Below are positions 19,222 through 28,987 of a DNA stretch of 64,000 nt, in pieces (position 1 is the first letter of the stretch; every line of letters starts with the position of its first letter). The position numbers were made by a program, and so were the translations under genes. This DNA comes from Microbacterium sp. BR1 (GTDB taxonomy: Bacteria; Actinomycetota; Actinomycetes; Actinomycetales; Microbacteriaceae). The stretch lies in contig NZ_NMUN01000005.1 in assembly GCF_002812725.1 (NCBI RefSeq), positions 62,001-126,000 on the forward strand, in the 5' to 3' direction. Under the pieces are notes generated by a model, which was not told the origin of the DNA, searched no databases, and saw only the letters and a list, made by a program, of their open reading frames with translations.

Positions 19222-19874
19222 GCGATACCCCGACCCCCGCACGCGCCTGGGCCGAGATGCTGCGCGGCAACGCGCGCTTCGTCGCGGGCGAGCCCCGGCA
19301 TCCGCGCCAGGATGTCGAACGCCGGCACCAGACCGCCGCGGCTCAGAAGCCACGCGCGGCGCTCTTCGGCTGCTCGGACTCGCGACTGGCTGCCGAGATC
19401 ATCTTCGACAAGGGCCTCGGCGACCTGTTCGTCGTGCGGAACGCCGGCCAGGTCATCTCGGATTCCGTCGTCGGCAGCCTCGAGTACGCGGTCGCGGTGC
19501 TCGAGGTTCCCCTGATCATCGTTCTCGCGCACGACGAGTGCGGAGCCGTGCGCGCCGCGATCGACAGCACGGGCATCGATGCACCCGCCCTCCCCGCGCA
19601 GGTGTGGCGCCAGATCGCCCCGATCGTGCCCGCCGCACGCCGCGTTCTCTCGGCCGGAGCCGCCGAAGGCGTGACACCCGCGACGATCGACGCCGAGGCT
19701 GTGGGCCGCGAGCACCTGCGCGCCACCGTCACCGAGCTGTTGCGCACGTCCGAGCTGATCAGCGACGCCGTCGCCGAGGGCCGCCTGGCCATCGTGGGTG
19801 CGAACTATCGTCTTGCCGAGGGCACGGCCGTGCCCGACATCCTGCTGGGCGCCGCGATGGACGCGGACGCCTGA
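19218..19874 (+). CDS. Beta-class carbonic anhydrase
   Basis: The 218-residue protein has the zinc-binding pattern of beta-carbonic anhydrases: C52-x-D54-x-R56 in FGCSDSRLA, and H105-x-x-C108 in LAHDECGA. The active-site Asp-Arg dyad is part of the first motif. It interconverts CO2 and bicarbonate, possibly feeding PEP carboxylase, encoded at 54 kb. ATG 19218 overlaps the DUF4245 stop in ATGA, so translational coupling is likely. fumC follows after 20 bp. Confidence 0.92.
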   Translation: MSDTPTPARAWAEMLRGNARFVAGEPRHPRQDVERRHQTAAAQKPRAALFGCSDSRLAAEIIFDKGLGDLFVVRNAGQVISDSVVGSLEYAVAVLEVPLIIVLAHDECGAVRAAIDSTGIDAPALPAQVWRQIAPIVPAARRVLSAGAAEGVTPATIDAEAVGREHLRATVTELLRTSELISDAVAEGRLAIVGANYRLAEGTAVPDILLGAAMDADA

Positions 19875-19894
19875 GACCCCGGAGGAACAACGAA

Positions 19895-21301
19895 GTGACT
19901 GACACCGCAGCTGGCATCGAGTACCGCATCGAGCACGACACCATGGGCGAGGTGCGGGTTCCCGCGGCCGCCCTGTACGGCGCGCAGACGCAGCGTGCGG
20001 TGGAGAACTTCCCCATCTCGGGCGACAGCCTCGACCCCGCGCAGCTGATCGCGCTCGCGCGTATCAAGAAGGCGGCGGCGCTCGCCAATAAGCAGCTCGG
20101 CACGCTCGACGCGGCGATCGCGGATGCGATCGCCGCCGCGGCGGATGAGGTCATCGGCGGCGGTGCCGCGGACCAGTTCCCGATCGACGTCTACCAGACC
20201 GGTAGCGGCACATCGACGAACATGAACATGAACGAGGTGCTCGCCACCCTCGCCAGCCGTTCGCTCGGCTCGGCCGTGCACCCGAACGATCACGTGAACG
20301 CCTCGCAGTCGTCCAACGACGTCTTCCCGACATCGGTGCACGTCGCCGTCACAGAGGAACTCCTGAACGATCTGATTCCGGCGCTCGACTACCTGGCCGT
20401 CGCGCTCGAGGCGAAGGCCGACCTCTGGAAGGGCGCGGTCAAGTCCGGCCGCACGCACCTGATGGATGCGACACCCGTCACGCTCGGTCAGGAGTTCGGC
20501 GGATACGCCCGCCAGATCCGCCTCGGCATCGAGCGCGTCCAGGCCGTCGTCCCGCACGTGGCCGAGGTGCCGCTCGGCGGCACCGCCGTGGGCACGGGCA
20601 TCAACACCCCGGTCGGGTTCCCGCAGAAGGTGCTCGAGCTGCTCGTGAGCGAGACCGGTCTGCCCATCACCGAAGCGGTCGACCACTTCGAGGCACAGGC
20701 CAACCGTGACGCACTGGTCGAGGCATCCGGGGCGCTCCGCACGATCGCGGTGTCGCTGACGAAGATCACCAACGACCTGCGCTGGATGGGGTCGGGCCCC
20801 AACACCGGTCTCGGCGAACTGCACATCCCCGACCTGCAGCCGGGATCCTCGATCATGCCGGGCAAGGTCAACCCGGTGATCCCCGAGGCGACGCTCATGG
20901 TGTGCGCCCGGGTCATCGGCAACGATGCGACGATCGCCTGGGCGGGTGCCTCGGGTTCGTTCGAGCTCAACGTCGCGATCCCCGTCATGGGCACCGCGCT
21001 GCTCGAGTCGATCCGGCTCCTCGCGAACACGATGCGCGTGCTCGCCGACAAGACGATCGCCGGCCTCGAGGCCAACCTCGAGCGTGCCGCAGCGTTCGCC
21101 GGGATGTCGCCCTCGATCGTGACGCCGCTGAACAAGATCGTCGGATACGAGGCCGCGGCCAAGATCGCGAAGCACTCGGTCGCGAAGGGCATCACCGTTC
21201 GCGAGGCCGTCGTGGACCTCGGCTACGTCTCGCGTGGAGAGATCACCGAAGAGCAGCTCGACGAGAAGCTCGATCTGCTCTCGATGACCCACCCCGGATG
21301 A
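19895..21301 (+). CDS. fumC: Class II fumarate hydratase
   Basis: The 468-residue product belongs to the fumarase/aspartase superfamily. Conserved parts are [31 protein letters not shown] and the signature [15 protein letters not shown] with the catalytic loop Ser. The first part ([31 protein letters not shown]) is typical of class II fumarase rather than aspartase. It hydrates fumarate to malate in the TCA cycle. GTG 19895 has a GGAGGA ribosome site at 19881. Confidence 0.94.
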   Translation: MTDTAAGIEYRIEHDTMGEVRVPAAALYGAQTQRAVENFPISGDSLDPAQLIALARIKKAAALANKQLGTLDAAIADAIAAAADEVIGGGAADQFPIDVYQTGSGTSTNMNMNEVLATLASRSLGSAVHPNDHVNASQSSNDVFPTSVHVAVTEELLNDLIPALDYLAVALEAKADLWKGAVKSGRTHLMDATPVTLGQEFGGYARQIRLGIERVQAVVPHVAEVPLGGTAVGTGINTPVGFPQKVLELLVSETGLPITEAVDHFEAQANRDALVEASGALRTIAVSLTKITNDLRWMGSGPNTGLGELHIPDLQPGSSIMPGKVNPVIPEATLMVCARVIGNDATIAWAGASGSFELNVAIPVMGTALLESIRLLANTMRVLADKTIAGLEANLERAAAFAGMSPSIVTPLNKIVGYEAAAKIAKHSVAKGITVREAVVDLGYVSRGEITEEQLDEKLDLLSMTHPG

Positions 21302-21341
21302 GAGCTCGCCTCCCCCTGCACATCGACGTGCCGCGGAGTCG

Positions 21342-21347
21342 GATAAT
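21342..21347 (+). promoter_or_regulatory. -10 box of the histidine-kinase gene
   Basis: GATAAT on the plus strand, six bases before ATG 21354. It is a close match to the sigma-70 type consensus and no ribosome site is present between. Confidence 0.5.
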
Positions 21348-21353
21348 AAGCGC

Positions 21354-22862
21354 ATGACCCGCGAGCGACGGCCGATCCCGGCGAGGGCGTTGATCGTCGG
21401 CGCCATCCTCGCGGTCGCCGCACTCGGGCTCACGATCGTCGGCGGGGTGACGTTCCTCGCGCAGAGGGATCGCACCCTCACCGACATCGACGAACGTCTG
21501 ATCTCGCAGATCGAAGCACTCGATCAGGTGGATGAGCTTCGTGTCGTCGTCGAAGGCGGTGCGGTGACGAGCGCGCAAGACACCCCCGATGAGTTCACCG
21601 ACCTCGAGGCGTACCTGCGCGCGGCGGTGTTGCGCCTCATCCCGGGTCGCAACGAGGCGTCCATCGCGGTCATCGACGGCAGGATCGCCTTCCGGAGCGC
21701 GAACACCCTGAGCCAGCAGATCGCCGACGACCCGGACTTCGTCGCGGAGGCCGTTGCGACGGCACGACCGGCCGATCCCGCCGTGATCGCGAGCGCGCGG
21801 ATCGGCTCGACCGACGTGCGCTACATCGCCGTCCCCGTCAACCTGCCCGGAGACGATCATTCCGGGGTCTACATCCGCGCCGTCGATGTCACGCGCGAAC
21901 TCGAGCCGGTGACGCTTTCGCTCGTGACATACACGGCGGCCGCCCTCGCCACACTGGCCGCGATCGGGATCGTTGGATGGTTCGTCGCCGGACGCATCCT
22001 CTCCCCCATCCGTCGCATGCGCGAGACGGCAGACTCGATCACGCCGACGGACCTGCGAGCGCGCATTCCGGCGGACGGAAACGACGACATCTCGGATCTC
22101 AGCCGCACCGTCAACTCCATGCTCGACAGGCTCGAGGGGTCGATGGACAACCAGCGTCAGCTGCTCGACGACGTCCGGCACGAGCTGAAGACGCCGATCA
22201 CGATCGTGCGCGGGCACCTCGAGATGATGGATGTCGAGAACCCGGCCGACGTCGCCAGCACCCGTGACATCGGGATCGCCGAGCTCGACCGGATGACGCG
22301 TCTCGTCGAAGACATCGACCTGCTCTCGTCCGCGGAGGGTGACCAGTTCGAGATCTCTCTGGTCGACGTGCGCGAGCTCACCGAGCGGATGGGCGACCTG
22401 GTGGGCGGTTTCCCCGGTCACAGCTGGAGTGTCGCGGCCATCGCGCGGGGCGTCATCGAGGGCGACTACGACCGTCTCTTGCAGGCGTGGCTTCAGCTCG
22501 CCGACAACGCCGCGAAGTACACCCCGCAGGGTTCGCCGATCGAAATCGGCAGCACCCTCGACATCGCGTCCGTGCACCTGTGGGTACGGGATCACGGCCC
22601 CGGCATTCCCCCAGCCGCTCGTCGCAGGATCTTTCATCGCTTCGCCCGTGCGGATCACCGTACAGTGGGGGGATCGGGACTGGGCCTCGCGATCGTCGAT
22701 GCGATTGCGAAGGCACATCTGGGGACATGCGCCGTCACCGACACCGAAGGCGGCGGCGCGACTTTCACGATCACCCTGCCCATCACGCAGGGACGCAGCG
22801 AGACGCTGCCATCCCCCGTCCGGGCCGGGGACGTGGTGTTGCAGAGGGAGGCAACGGGGTGA
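21354..22862 (+). CDS. Membrane sensor histidine kinase
   Basis: This 502-residue kinase has a first membrane helix at about residues 13-36, an extracytoplasmic sensor domain of about 140 residues, a second helix at about 185-212 and then HAMP. The dimerisation domain contains the phospho-acceptor His 276 in DVRHELKTPITIVRGH. The ATPase domain has the N box LADNAAKYTPQG and G boxes DHGPGIPP and GGSGLGLAIVDAIAKAH. Overlapping the response regulator gene by GTGA, it forms an OmpR-type two-component system; the signal is unknown. Confidence 0.92.
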   Translation: MTRERRPIPARALIVGAILAVAALGLTIVGGVTFLAQRDRTLTDIDERLISQIEALDQVDELRVVVEGGAVTSAQDTPDEFTDLEAYLRAAVLRLIPGRNEASIAVIDGRIAFRSANTLSQQIADDPDFVAEAVATARPADPAVIASARIGSTDVRYIAVPVNLPGDDHSGVYIRAVDVTRELEPVTLSLVTYTAAALATLAAIGIVGWFVAGRILSPIRRMRETADSITPTDLRARIPADGNDDISDLSRTVNSMLDRLEGSMDNQRQLLDDVRHELKTPITIVRGHLEMMDVENPADVASTRDIGIAELDRMTRLVEDIDLLSSAEGDQFEISLVDVRELTERMGDLVGGFPGHSWSVAAIARGVIEGDYDRLLQAWLQLADNAAKYTPQGSPIEIGSTLDIASVHLWVRDHGPGIPPAARRRIFHRFARADHRTVGGSGLGLAIVDAIAKAHLGTCAVTDTEGGGATFTITLPITQGRSETLPSPVRAGDVVLQREATG

Positions 22863-23515
22863 CGCACATTCTGATCGCGGAGGACGAACCGCGCATTTCC
22901 GCGTTCGTGAGCCGTGGACTCGAATCCGCCGGCTATACGACGACGATCGTCGAGAGCGGCGACTCCGCCCTCGAGTTCGCCCTGAGCGGCGATGTCGACC
23001 TCGTCCTGCTCGATGTCGGACTCCCCGGTATGGACGGCTTCGAGGTTCTCCGCCACCTGCGTGGGCAGGGGGCGAACGTGCCCGTCGTCATGCTGACGGC
23101 GCGGAGCAGCACCCGCGATACGGTTCAGGGTCTCGATGCGGGGGCCAACGACTACGTCGCGAAGCCCTTCAAGTTCGACGAACTTCTCGCCCGCGTCCGC
23201 TCCCGTCTGCGCGAGAACGTCAACACGGGCTCGATCGGCGTCGTCTACGGCGACATCAGCCTGGACCCGCTGACCCGCCGCGCTCGCGCCGCGGGCCGGG
23301 AGTTCGATCTGTCGGCTCGCGAGTTCGCCCTCGCCGAGCAGTTTCTGCGCCACCCCGGACAGGTTCTCAGCCGCGAGCAGCTCCTGAGCCGCGTGTGGGG
23401 CCTGGACTTCGATCCGGGTTCGAACGTTGTCGACGTGTACGTGCGATACCTGCGCAGCAAGTTCGGCGCGGAGCACATCGCGACCGTTCGCGGCGCCGGC
23501 TACCGCTGGGAGTAA
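22859..23515 (+). CDS. OmpR-family response regulator
   Basis: The 218-residue product has a receiver domain (acidic ED at 8-9, phospho-acceptor Asp 52 in LLDVGLPGMDG, Thr 80, Lys 102 in AKPFKF) and a winged-helix DNA-binding domain (LSAREFALAEQFLRHPGQVLSREQLL, then VDVYVRYLRSKFG). GTG 22859 overlaps the kinase stop and has a strong GAGGGAGG ribosome site. It is presumably phosphorylated by the partner kinase and regulates unidentified genes. Confidence 0.93.
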   Translation: MTHILIAEDEPRISAFVSRGLESAGYTTTIVESGDSALEFALSGDVDLVLLDVGLPGMDGFEVLRHLRGQGANVPVVMLTARSSTRDTVQGLDAGANDYVAKPFKFDELLARVRSRLRENVNTGSIGVVYGDISLDPLTRRARAAGREFDLSAREFALAEQFLRHPGQVLSREQLLSRVWGLDFDPGSNVVDVYVRYLRSKFGAEHIATVRGAGYRWE

Positions 23516-23545
23516 GCCGCCGGGAGCATGCCCGGGGAAAGGTGA

Positions 23546-23579
23546 AGCCCCCGGCGCTTGGGGGGATGCACCGGGGGCT
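23546..23579 (+). terminator. Stem-loop after response regulator gene
   Basis: AGCCCCCGG (23546-23554) pairs perfectly with CCGGGGGCT (23571-23579), with a 16-base loop, 30 bp after the stop codon. No T tract follows, as usual in such genomes. Confidence 0.6.
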
Positions 23580-23753
23580 GAGGCGGGTTATCTGGGGGAC
23601 TTACGCCTCGATCGTCAACCACGCCCGTCGGGATAGGGCTGGCTGGCATGTCGATCATCAGCCACAAACTGGGGGGATTTTTGGCGGATCATCGACCCGC
23701 TCTCGCGGGAGTATTCATTTCTCTCCCACAACTATGACCAGCGGGAATGTGAA

Positions 23754-23814
23754 GAGGCGAGGAAGGCGATGAGAATTCTCTCATGACGATGAATACATCC
23801 GCCCTCCCCGCCTC
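23754..23814 (-). terminator. Stem-loop after phoH
   Basis: GAGGCGAGG at 23754-23762 pairs with CCCCGCCTC at 23806-23814 (eight of nine). Inside it, ATGAGA (23769-23774) pairs with TCTCAT (23779-23784). It lies 8 bp after the phoH stop. Confidence 0.5.
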
Positions 23815-23821
23815 GTCGCGT

Positions 23822-25213
23822 TTACGCCAGTTCGCCGGCTTCCAGCAGGTCTGTCACGAGGGCGGCGATCTCGGAGCGCTCGGACCGCGATAGCGTGACG
23901 TGGCCGAACAACGAGTGCCCCTTGAGCGTCTCGATGACAGACGCGACGCCGTCGTGGCGGCCGACGCGCAGGTTGTCCCGCTGCCCGACATCGTGCGTGA
24001 GGACCACCCGCGAGTTCTGGCCCATGCGACTGAGGACGGTGAGCAGAACGTTGCGCTCGAGCGACTGCGCCTCGTCCACGATCACGAACGCATCGTGGAG
24101 CGACCGCCCGCGGATGTGGGTGAGAGGCATCACCTCGAGCAGGCCCCGCTCGACGACCTCTTCCAGGACGTTGCCCGATACGACCGACCCGAGGGTGTCG
24201 AAGACGGCCTGCCCCCAGGGGTTCATCTTCTCGGCCTGGTCGCCGGGAAGGTAGCCGAGCTCCTGGCCGCCGACGGCGAACAGCGGCCGGAACACGATGA
24301 TCTTCTTCTGCTGCTGGCGTTCCAGTACCGATTCGAGTCCGGCGCAGAGGGCCAGCGCGGACTTGCCGGTACCGGCCCGGCCGCCGAGCGAGACGATGCC
24401 GACCTCGGGGTCCAGCAGCAGGTCGATCGCGATCCGCTGCTCGGCCGAGCGCCCGTGCAGACCGAACACTTCGCGATCGCCGCGGACGAGGCGGAACTCC
24501 GACGGGCCCGTCATGCGTCCGAGCGCCGATCCGCGTTCGGAGTGGATGATCAGGCCGGTGTTGATCGGCAGTCCGGTGACCGTGTCGTGGCTGCCGACCT
24601 CGCTCTCGTACAGGTCGCTCAGCTCGTCGCCGGAGAGATCGATCGCCGCGATCCCGGTCCATCCCGAGTCCACGGCCTGCTCGGCGAGGTACTCCTCGGC
24701 CTGGATGCCCAGCGACGCGGCCTTCACGCGCATGGGGAGGTCCTTCGAGACGACCGTGACGTGCTGGCCGTCCTGCGCGAGGTGCATCGCGATGGCGAGG
24801 ATGCGACTGTCGTTGTCGGCGAGACGCATCCCCGAGGGCAGGACCGTCGGGTCGGTGTTGTTGAGCTCGACGCGCAACGTGCCGTCCGTGCCGACCGGGA
24901 CGGGGAAGTCCAGGCGTCCGTGTTCGATACGGAGTTCATCGAGGTGACGGAGAGCCTGACGTGCGAAGTACCCGATCTCGGGGTCGTGCCGCTTACCCTC
25001 GAGCTCGGTGATGACGACGACGGGAATCACGACGTTGTGTTCGGCGAATCGGAAGTACGCCCGTGGATCCGACAGCAGCACGGACGTATCGAGCACGTAG
25101 GTGCGTAGAGCGGAATCCGACTCGATCGAGTCGGCACGCTCGAAGCTCGTGTCGTGTGTGATCGTCGCGCTGCTGGAAAGCGTGTCCTGCTGGCGTGCTG
25201 CCCCTGTGGTCAC
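23822..25213 (-). CDS. phoH: PIN-PhoH fusion protein
   Basis: The 463-residue product has an N-terminal PIN nuclease domain ([20 protein letters not shown], with the first catalytic Asp and [12 protein letters not shown]) and a C-terminal PhoH ATPase ([15 protein letters not shown], then [12 protein letters not shown]). Such fusions (PhoH2) have reported RNA helicase and RNase activity. I choose GTG 25213 because a CGGGAG ribosome site precedes it; the frame is open to 25282, but the extra residues look unlike the family. The gene stands alone. Confidence 0.88.
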   Translation of the reverse strand: MTTGAARQQDTLSSSATITHDTSFERADSIESDSALRTYVLDTSVLLSDPRAYFRFAEHNVVIPVVVITELEGKRHDPEIGYFARQALRHLDELRIEHGRLDFPVPVGTDGTLRVELNNTDPTVLPSGMRLADNDSRILAIAMHLAQDGQHVTVVSKDLPMRVKAASLGIQAEEYLAEQAVDSGWTGIAAIDLSGDELSDLYESEVGSHDTVTGLPINTGLIIHSERGSALGRMTGPSEFRLVRGDREVFGLHGRSAEQRIAIDLLLDPEVGIVSLGGRAGTGKSALALCAGLESVLERQQQKKIIVFRPLFAVGGQELGYLPGDQAEKMNPWGQAVFDTLGSVVSGNVLEEVVERGLLEVMPLTHIRGRSLHDAFVIVDEAQSLERNVLLTVLSRMGQNSRVVLTHDVGQRDNLRVGRHDGVASVIETLKGHSLFGHVTLSRSERSEIAALVTDLLEAGELA

Positions 25214-25399
25214 AACCTGCTCCCGACCCGGGTTCATACCCGGCATCCGCAAAGTCGACCACCGTGAGGTAGCGAGTCGCACTCTGGTGGCCGACTCGAC
25301 CGGGCTACTTGCCCGATGAGATGAACGTACGACCGGGACTCGCCGGGTCGCGAATCGACACGCCTCGACGCAGGTTACGTCCGCGTTAATTCCGCGCGG

Positions 25400-26521
25400 C
25401 TACCAGGTGCGTGCGTGCGCGAAGTCGGCGAGCGCGTCACCGAGCATCACCATGCTGTCCGCCGCGGTGCCGACGTGCGGCGCGATGCGCACCGCACCGC
25501 TGCGCGTCGTGCAGGTGACGCCGTGGTTCGCGAGCGAGGCCGCGAGGGCCGCGACATCCTGCGCCGGCGGCGCGAGCGTGACGATTCCCGCACGGTGCAC
25601 GGCTTCGCGGGGAGTCAGTGTCGGGATGTCGTAGCGTTCCGCGAGGAAGAGAACCTCACGGGTACGGGTCGCCATCGCCTCTTCGATCTGATCGACGCCG
25701 GTGTCGATGATCTCGCGCAGCGACGCCGACAGCCGTGCCGCGGCGATGTGGTCGGGCACGCTCACCGTGAACGCGTTCGCGCCGGCGGATGCGGGGGGCA
25801 CCTCGTCGATCGGCAGCGCGACGTCCGTCCCCGTCGCACCCGAGAACACGGGCGTCAGCTCGGCGAGCGCCCGGTCGCTGAACCACGCGAAACCCGTGCC
25901 GCGTCCGGCGCGGAGCCATTTGTACCCGTTGCCGCAGACGACATCGGCGGCCTGGTAATCGGCACCAACGACGCCGAATCCCTGCACCGCATCGACGATC
26001 AGCAGTCGATCACCGATGACGTCGCGGATACCCGCGAGGTCGGCGCGATAGCCCGTGCGGAAGTCGACCAGGCTGACCGCGACCGCCGCCGTGGACGACG
26101 TGATGTTGTCGCGAACGACCTCGGGCGTGACATACCCGGCGGGCGGATCGATCCACTGCGGCTCGACGACGTGCAGTGCCTCGTGCGCGCGGGTGGCGGC
26201 GACGGTCAGGCTCGGGTATTCGGCGCGCGAGACGAGCAGCCCCCCGGTGACACCGAAGACCGCCTGCATGAGTCCGTGGGTCGTGGATGGCTGAAGCGTC
26301 ACGTTCTCTTCGACGGCGCCGAGGAGTTCGGCCACGAGCGAGCGTGCGGATGCCGCGTGCTCCACCACGTTGTCGATGCTCGAGCGACGCCCCGTCGCGA
26401 GCAGTTCGAGGTCTGCGATGTTCTCTTGCCGAACCGTCGGCGAGAGCGGCCCGAACGACGCCCAGTCCAGATATCCCGGTTCGAGGTCGAACGACGCCGC
26501 GTAATCCTCGATGGTTGCCAC
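25400..26521 (-). CDS. Class V-fold PLP-dependent aminotransferase
   Basis: The 373-residue product has the fold-type I, class V architecture. The Schiff-base lysine is seen in CGNGYKWLRAGRGTGF, preceded by the Asp region LLIVDAVQGFG. Members of this group include cysteine desulfurases and amino-acid aminotransferases. I cannot assign a substrate; no conserved active Cys loop was recognised. GTG 26521 is the probable start, with a CAGAAT sequence six bases upstream. It is 33 bp downstream of the uppS stop on the same strand. Confidence 0.82.
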   Translation of the reverse strand: MATIEDYAASFDLEPGYLDWASFGPLSPTVRQENIADLELLATGRRSSIDNVVEHAASARSLVAELLGAVEENVTLQPSTTHGLMQAVFGVTGGLLVSRAEYPSLTVAATRAHEALHVVEPQWIDPPAGYVTPEVVRDNITSSTAAVAVSLVDFRTGYRADLAGIRDVIGDRLLIVDAVQGFGVVGADYQAADVVCGNGYKWLRAGRGTGFAWFSDRALAELTPVFSGATGTDVALPIDEVPPASAGANAFTVSVPDHIAAARLSASLREIIDTGVDQIEEAMATRTREVLFLAERYDIPTLTPREAVHRAGIVTLAPPAQDVAALAASLANHGVTCTTRSGAVRIAPHVGTAADSMVMLGDALADFAHARTW

Positions 26522-26554
26522 CGACCCATTCTGCCATGCCCGGAGCGGGGCAGG

Positions 26555-27340
26555 TCAGCTACCGAATCTGCGCTCTCTCCGGGCGTAGTCGCGGATCGCG
26601 CGCAAGAAGTCGACCTCGCGCAGATCGGGGCCGAGCGCCTCGACGAAGTAGAACTCGCTGTGGGCGCTCTGCCAGAGGAGGAAGTCGCTGAGTCGCTGCT
26701 CTCCCGATGTGCGGATCACCAGGTCCGGATCGGGCTGCCCACCCGTGTACAGGTGCTCGCCGATCTGCTCGGGGGTGAGGCTGGCGGCCAGCTCTTCCAA
26801 CGAGCCGCCGCTCTGATCGTGCTTCGCGATGATGCTGCGTACGGCATCCACGATCTCGCTTCGTCCGCCGTAACCCACCGCGAGATTCACGTGCATCCCG
26901 GTGTTGTCGCGCGTGCGCTCGCTCGCCTCGTGCAGAACGCGAGCGAGGTCCGGTGGCAGGTTTTCGGAGCGCCCCACATGCTGAACCCGCCAGTCGCGCT
27001 CGCGCGAGAGCTCATCCGCCAACTCGGCGATGATCTCGAGCAGGTCGGCGAGTTCACGGGACTCGCGCTTGGCGAGATTGTCGTGCGAGAGCAGGTAGAG
27101 CGACACGACCCGCACCCCGACGTCGTCGCACCAGGTGAGGAACTCACGCATCTTCGCGGCCCCGGCGCGATGACCGTGTGCCGCGGAATCGTATCCGAGC
27201 TGACGCGCCCAGCGACGGTTTCCATCGATCATCATCGCGACGTGGCGCGGGACGGGATCATCGCGCAGACTCCGGCGCAGGCGCCCGGTGTACAGACGGT
27301 AGAGCGGCCCGCGACCCTGGTTCGACCCACCCGTACTCAC
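26555..27340 (-). CDS. uppS: cis-Prenyltransferase (undecaprenyl-diphosphate synthase family)
   Basis: The 261-residue protein has the family motifs: MMIDGNRRWARQLG (catalytic Asp), the VSLYLLSHDNLAKR region, and RTSGEQRLSDFLLWQSAHSEFYF near the C-terminus. It condenses isopentenyl diphosphate onto an allylic primer in cis. Actinobacteria often carry two such enzymes, one short-chain and one long-chain, and the chain length cannot be told here. GTG 27340 is preceded by TACCGT at six bases; AGGGGG between them could serve as ribosome site. Its start is only 29 bp from that of the divergent hlyIII gene. Confidence 0.9.
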   Translation of the reverse strand: MSTGGSNQGRGPLYRLYTGRLRRSLRDDPVPRHVAMMIDGNRRWARQLGYDSAAHGHRAGAAKMREFLTWCDDVGVRVVSLYLLSHDNLAKRESRELADLLEIIAELADELSRERDWRVQHVGRSENLPPDLARVLHEASERTRDNTGMHVNLAVGYGGRSEIVDAVRSIIAKHDQSGGSLEELAASLTPEQIGEHLYTGGQPDPDLVIRTSGEQRLSDFLLWQSAHSEFYFVEALGPDLREVDFLRAIRDYARRERRFGS

Positions 27341-27346
27341 CCCCCT

Positions 27347-27352
27347 ACGGTA
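27347..27352 (-). promoter_or_regulatory. -10 box of uppS
   Basis: TACCGT on the minus strand, six bases before GTG 27340. It lies in a 29-bp divergent gap shared with the hlyIII promoter. Confidence 0.4.
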
Positions 27353-27357
27353 ACGCT

Positions 27358-27363
27358 TACGCT
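27358..27363 (+). promoter_or_regulatory. -10 box of the hemolysin III gene
   Basis: TACGCT, six bases before GTG 27370. The matching -35 would fall inside the start of uppS, so both promoters overlap. Confidence 0.4.
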
Positions 27364-27369
27364 GGATGC

Positions 27370-28089
27370 GTGAACCGTCGCGCGCGTTCCCACACCCCCG
27401 AGGTCCCGTCCCTTCCGCTGATGGAGGCTGCCGCCGTCGACGCGCACGTCGACATCCGGCCGACGTGGCGCGGATGGATCCATGCGGCCACCTTCCCTGT
27501 TGCGATCGTGACCGGCATCGTCCTGATCGTGCTCGCGGACGGCACCGCGGCGAAGTGGGCGTCGGCGATCTTCATGGCGACCTCGTTGCTGCTCTTCGGC
27601 AACTCGGCGCTGTACCACCGCTTCGACTGGGGTCCCCGCACCCGGGCGGTCCTGAAGCGCATCGACCACGCGAACATCCTGCTGCTGATCGCCGGCACGT
27701 ACACGCCGATCGCCGTGCTCGCGCTGCCCCGCGAGAAGGCGACGCTGCTGCTGTCTCTGGTGTGGGGCGGCGCGCTGCTCGGCATCCTGTTCCGTGTCTT
27801 CTGGATCGGCGCGCCGCGCTGGCTGTACGTCGCCCTCTACCTCGTGCTCGGCTGGGCCGCGATGATGTACATCGGCGACCTCTTCGCGGCGAACGCGATC
27901 ATGATGACGCTGGTGCTCGTCGGCGGTCTGCTCTATACGGCAGGCGCGATCGTCTATGCCGTCAAACGACCCAATCCGTGGCCCGGGCACTTCGGGTTCC
28001 ACGAGATCTTCCACGTCTGCACCGTGCTCGCGTTCCTGTGCCACTGGACCGCGGCGCTGATCATCGCGCTCGACCCGGTCTACGGCTGA
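27370..28089 (+). CDS. Hemolysin III family (PAQR-like) membrane protein
   Basis: The 239-residue protein has seven hydrophobic helices and conserved motifs of the hemolysin III/PAQR family: FGNSALYHRFDW with a His, LKRIDHANILLLIAGTYTPI, and HFGFHEIFHVCTVLAFLCHW with several His. Related eukaryotic PAQR proteins are zinc-dependent hydrolases, and the His pattern suggests a metal site here too. GTG 27370 is the start that fits the TACGCT box; a later ATG at 27421 is possible. Function in bacteria is not clear. Confidence 0.85.
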   Translation: MNRRARSHTPEVPSLPLMEAAAVDAHVDIRPTWRGWIHAATFPVAIVTGIVLIVLADGTAAKWASAIFMATSLLLFGNSALYHRFDWGPRTRAVLKRIDHANILLLIAGTYTPIAVLALPREKATLLLSLVWGGALLGILFRVFWIGAPRWLYVALYLVLGWAAMMYIGDLFAANAIMMTLVLVGGLLYTAGAIVYAVKRPNPWPGHFGFHEIFHVCTVLAFLCHWTAALIIALDPVYG

Positions 28090-28113
28090 CGCGCCTCTCC
28101 GGCTGACGCGAAC

Positions 28114-28129
28114 GTCCGCCGACGCGGAC
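28114..28129. terminator. Small hairpin between convergent genes
   Basis: GTCCGC (28114-28119) pairs with GCGGAC (28124-28129) with a four-base loop, between the ends of the hemolysin III gene and the opposing small gene. Confidence 0.35.
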
Positions 28130-28145
28130 ATCCGGGCGCCGACGG

Positions 28146-28466
28146 TCAGGCGCGCGGCGGGTTCGGGTCTGCGCGGTATCCGTCGTCGTCCGCGGCATCG
28201 ACCACCTGGTCGTCGGTGTCCGAGGCCCGTACGGCCGCGTCCGCCTGCTGTTCGGCATCGAGTTCGGCATCGATCTCGGCGCGATAGCGGGTACGACGGA
28301 TACGGCGTTGCATGTCCCATACCAGCGCAATGACCGCCACGACGAGAACGGCGACGATCGCGAAGCCGAGAAACCCGGGGGTGACGAGTTCGGGATCCGG
28401 TTCGACGACGGGTGTGGGCGTGGGCGTTGAAGTCGCGATCGAGGCGATCCACGAGAACGGGAGCAT
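28146..28466 (-). CDS. Small single-pass membrane protein, unknown function
   Basis: The 106-residue protein has an N-terminal stretch with Thr-Pro repeats (STPTPTPVVEPDPE), a hydrophobic helix (GFLGFAIVAVLVVAVIALVW), then a charged Arg-, Asp- and Glu-rich tail with many acidic residues. I do not recognise a family. ATG 28466 has a GGAAGGA ribosome site; the frame is open to 28559 but that part lacks such a signal. A membrane anchor with a cytoplasmic tail is inferred. Confidence 0.65.
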   Translation of the reverse strand: MLPFSWIASIATSTPTPTPVVEPDPELVTPGFLGFAIVAVLVVAVIALVWDMQRRIRRTRYRAEIDAELDAEQQADAAVRASDTDDQVVDAADDDGYRADPNPPRA

Positions 28467-28591
28467 AGGGTCCTTCCGCACGGCGACCGATCCCGAGATG
28501 GCACGGGCGGCATCCTGCAACGCATAGCCTGGTATCACCAGCCTAACCAGTCCGTGCACACGTCGCCGAGCAGTCGAGAAGGGGCCAGACG

Positions 28592-28987
28592 ATGACGATC
28601 CAAGCCCGTCTCGACGAGCGGTACGGTCGCGGCCGCGCGAGCCGTCGTCGCGTGTTCGCCTGGATCATCTTCGGCGTGATCGTCGCCGCCACAACGGGGG
28701 CGCTCGCATGGTCCACGGTGTCGACCGCGGCATCGGATGTCGACGTGGATGTCCTCGCGTTCTCGCTCGTCGACCAGCACACCGCCACGGTGTCGTTCCA
28801 GGTCACCGGCCACGCCGACCGCGAGGTCGCCTGCGCCATCGAGGCACTCGACGAGGACTTCGGGATCGTCGGGTGGAAGGTCGTGGTCTACCCCCCGAGC
28901 GGCGAGCAGACACGGGCGTATGACGTATCCGTTCCCACCGTGGGTCTCGCGACGACCGGTTTGGTGAACTCCTGCTGGCTCCCCTAG
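28592..28987 (+). CDS. DUF4307 family membrane protein
   Basis: The 131-residue product has an N-terminal membrane helix (VFAWIIFGVIVAATTGALAW, about residues 21-40), followed by a short beta-rich domain with VSFQVTGHADREVACAIEALDEDFGIVG and a C-terminal VNSCWL, as in DUF4307. In actinobacteria this gene is usually next to greA, as here, and often next to the mycothiol conjugate amidase gene mca, which is not in this window. The AGAAGGGG ribosome site supports ATG 28592. Function unknown. Confidence 0.82.
   Translation: MTIQARLDERYGRGRASRRRVFAWIIFGVIVAATTGALAWSTVSTAASDVDVDVLAFSLVDQHTATVSFQVTGHADREVACAIEALDEDFGIVGWKVVVYPPSGEQTRAYDVSVPTVGLATTGLVNSCWLP

Larger units (their letters stand above)
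23516..23821. other. Intergenic region between response regulator and phoH
   Basis: No gene is visible in these 306 bases. It is noticeably less GC-rich than the genes around it. It contains two stem-loop structures (listed separately) at the convergent ends of the two genes. A short run GGGGGGATTTTTGG is at about 23671. Confidence 0.6.
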
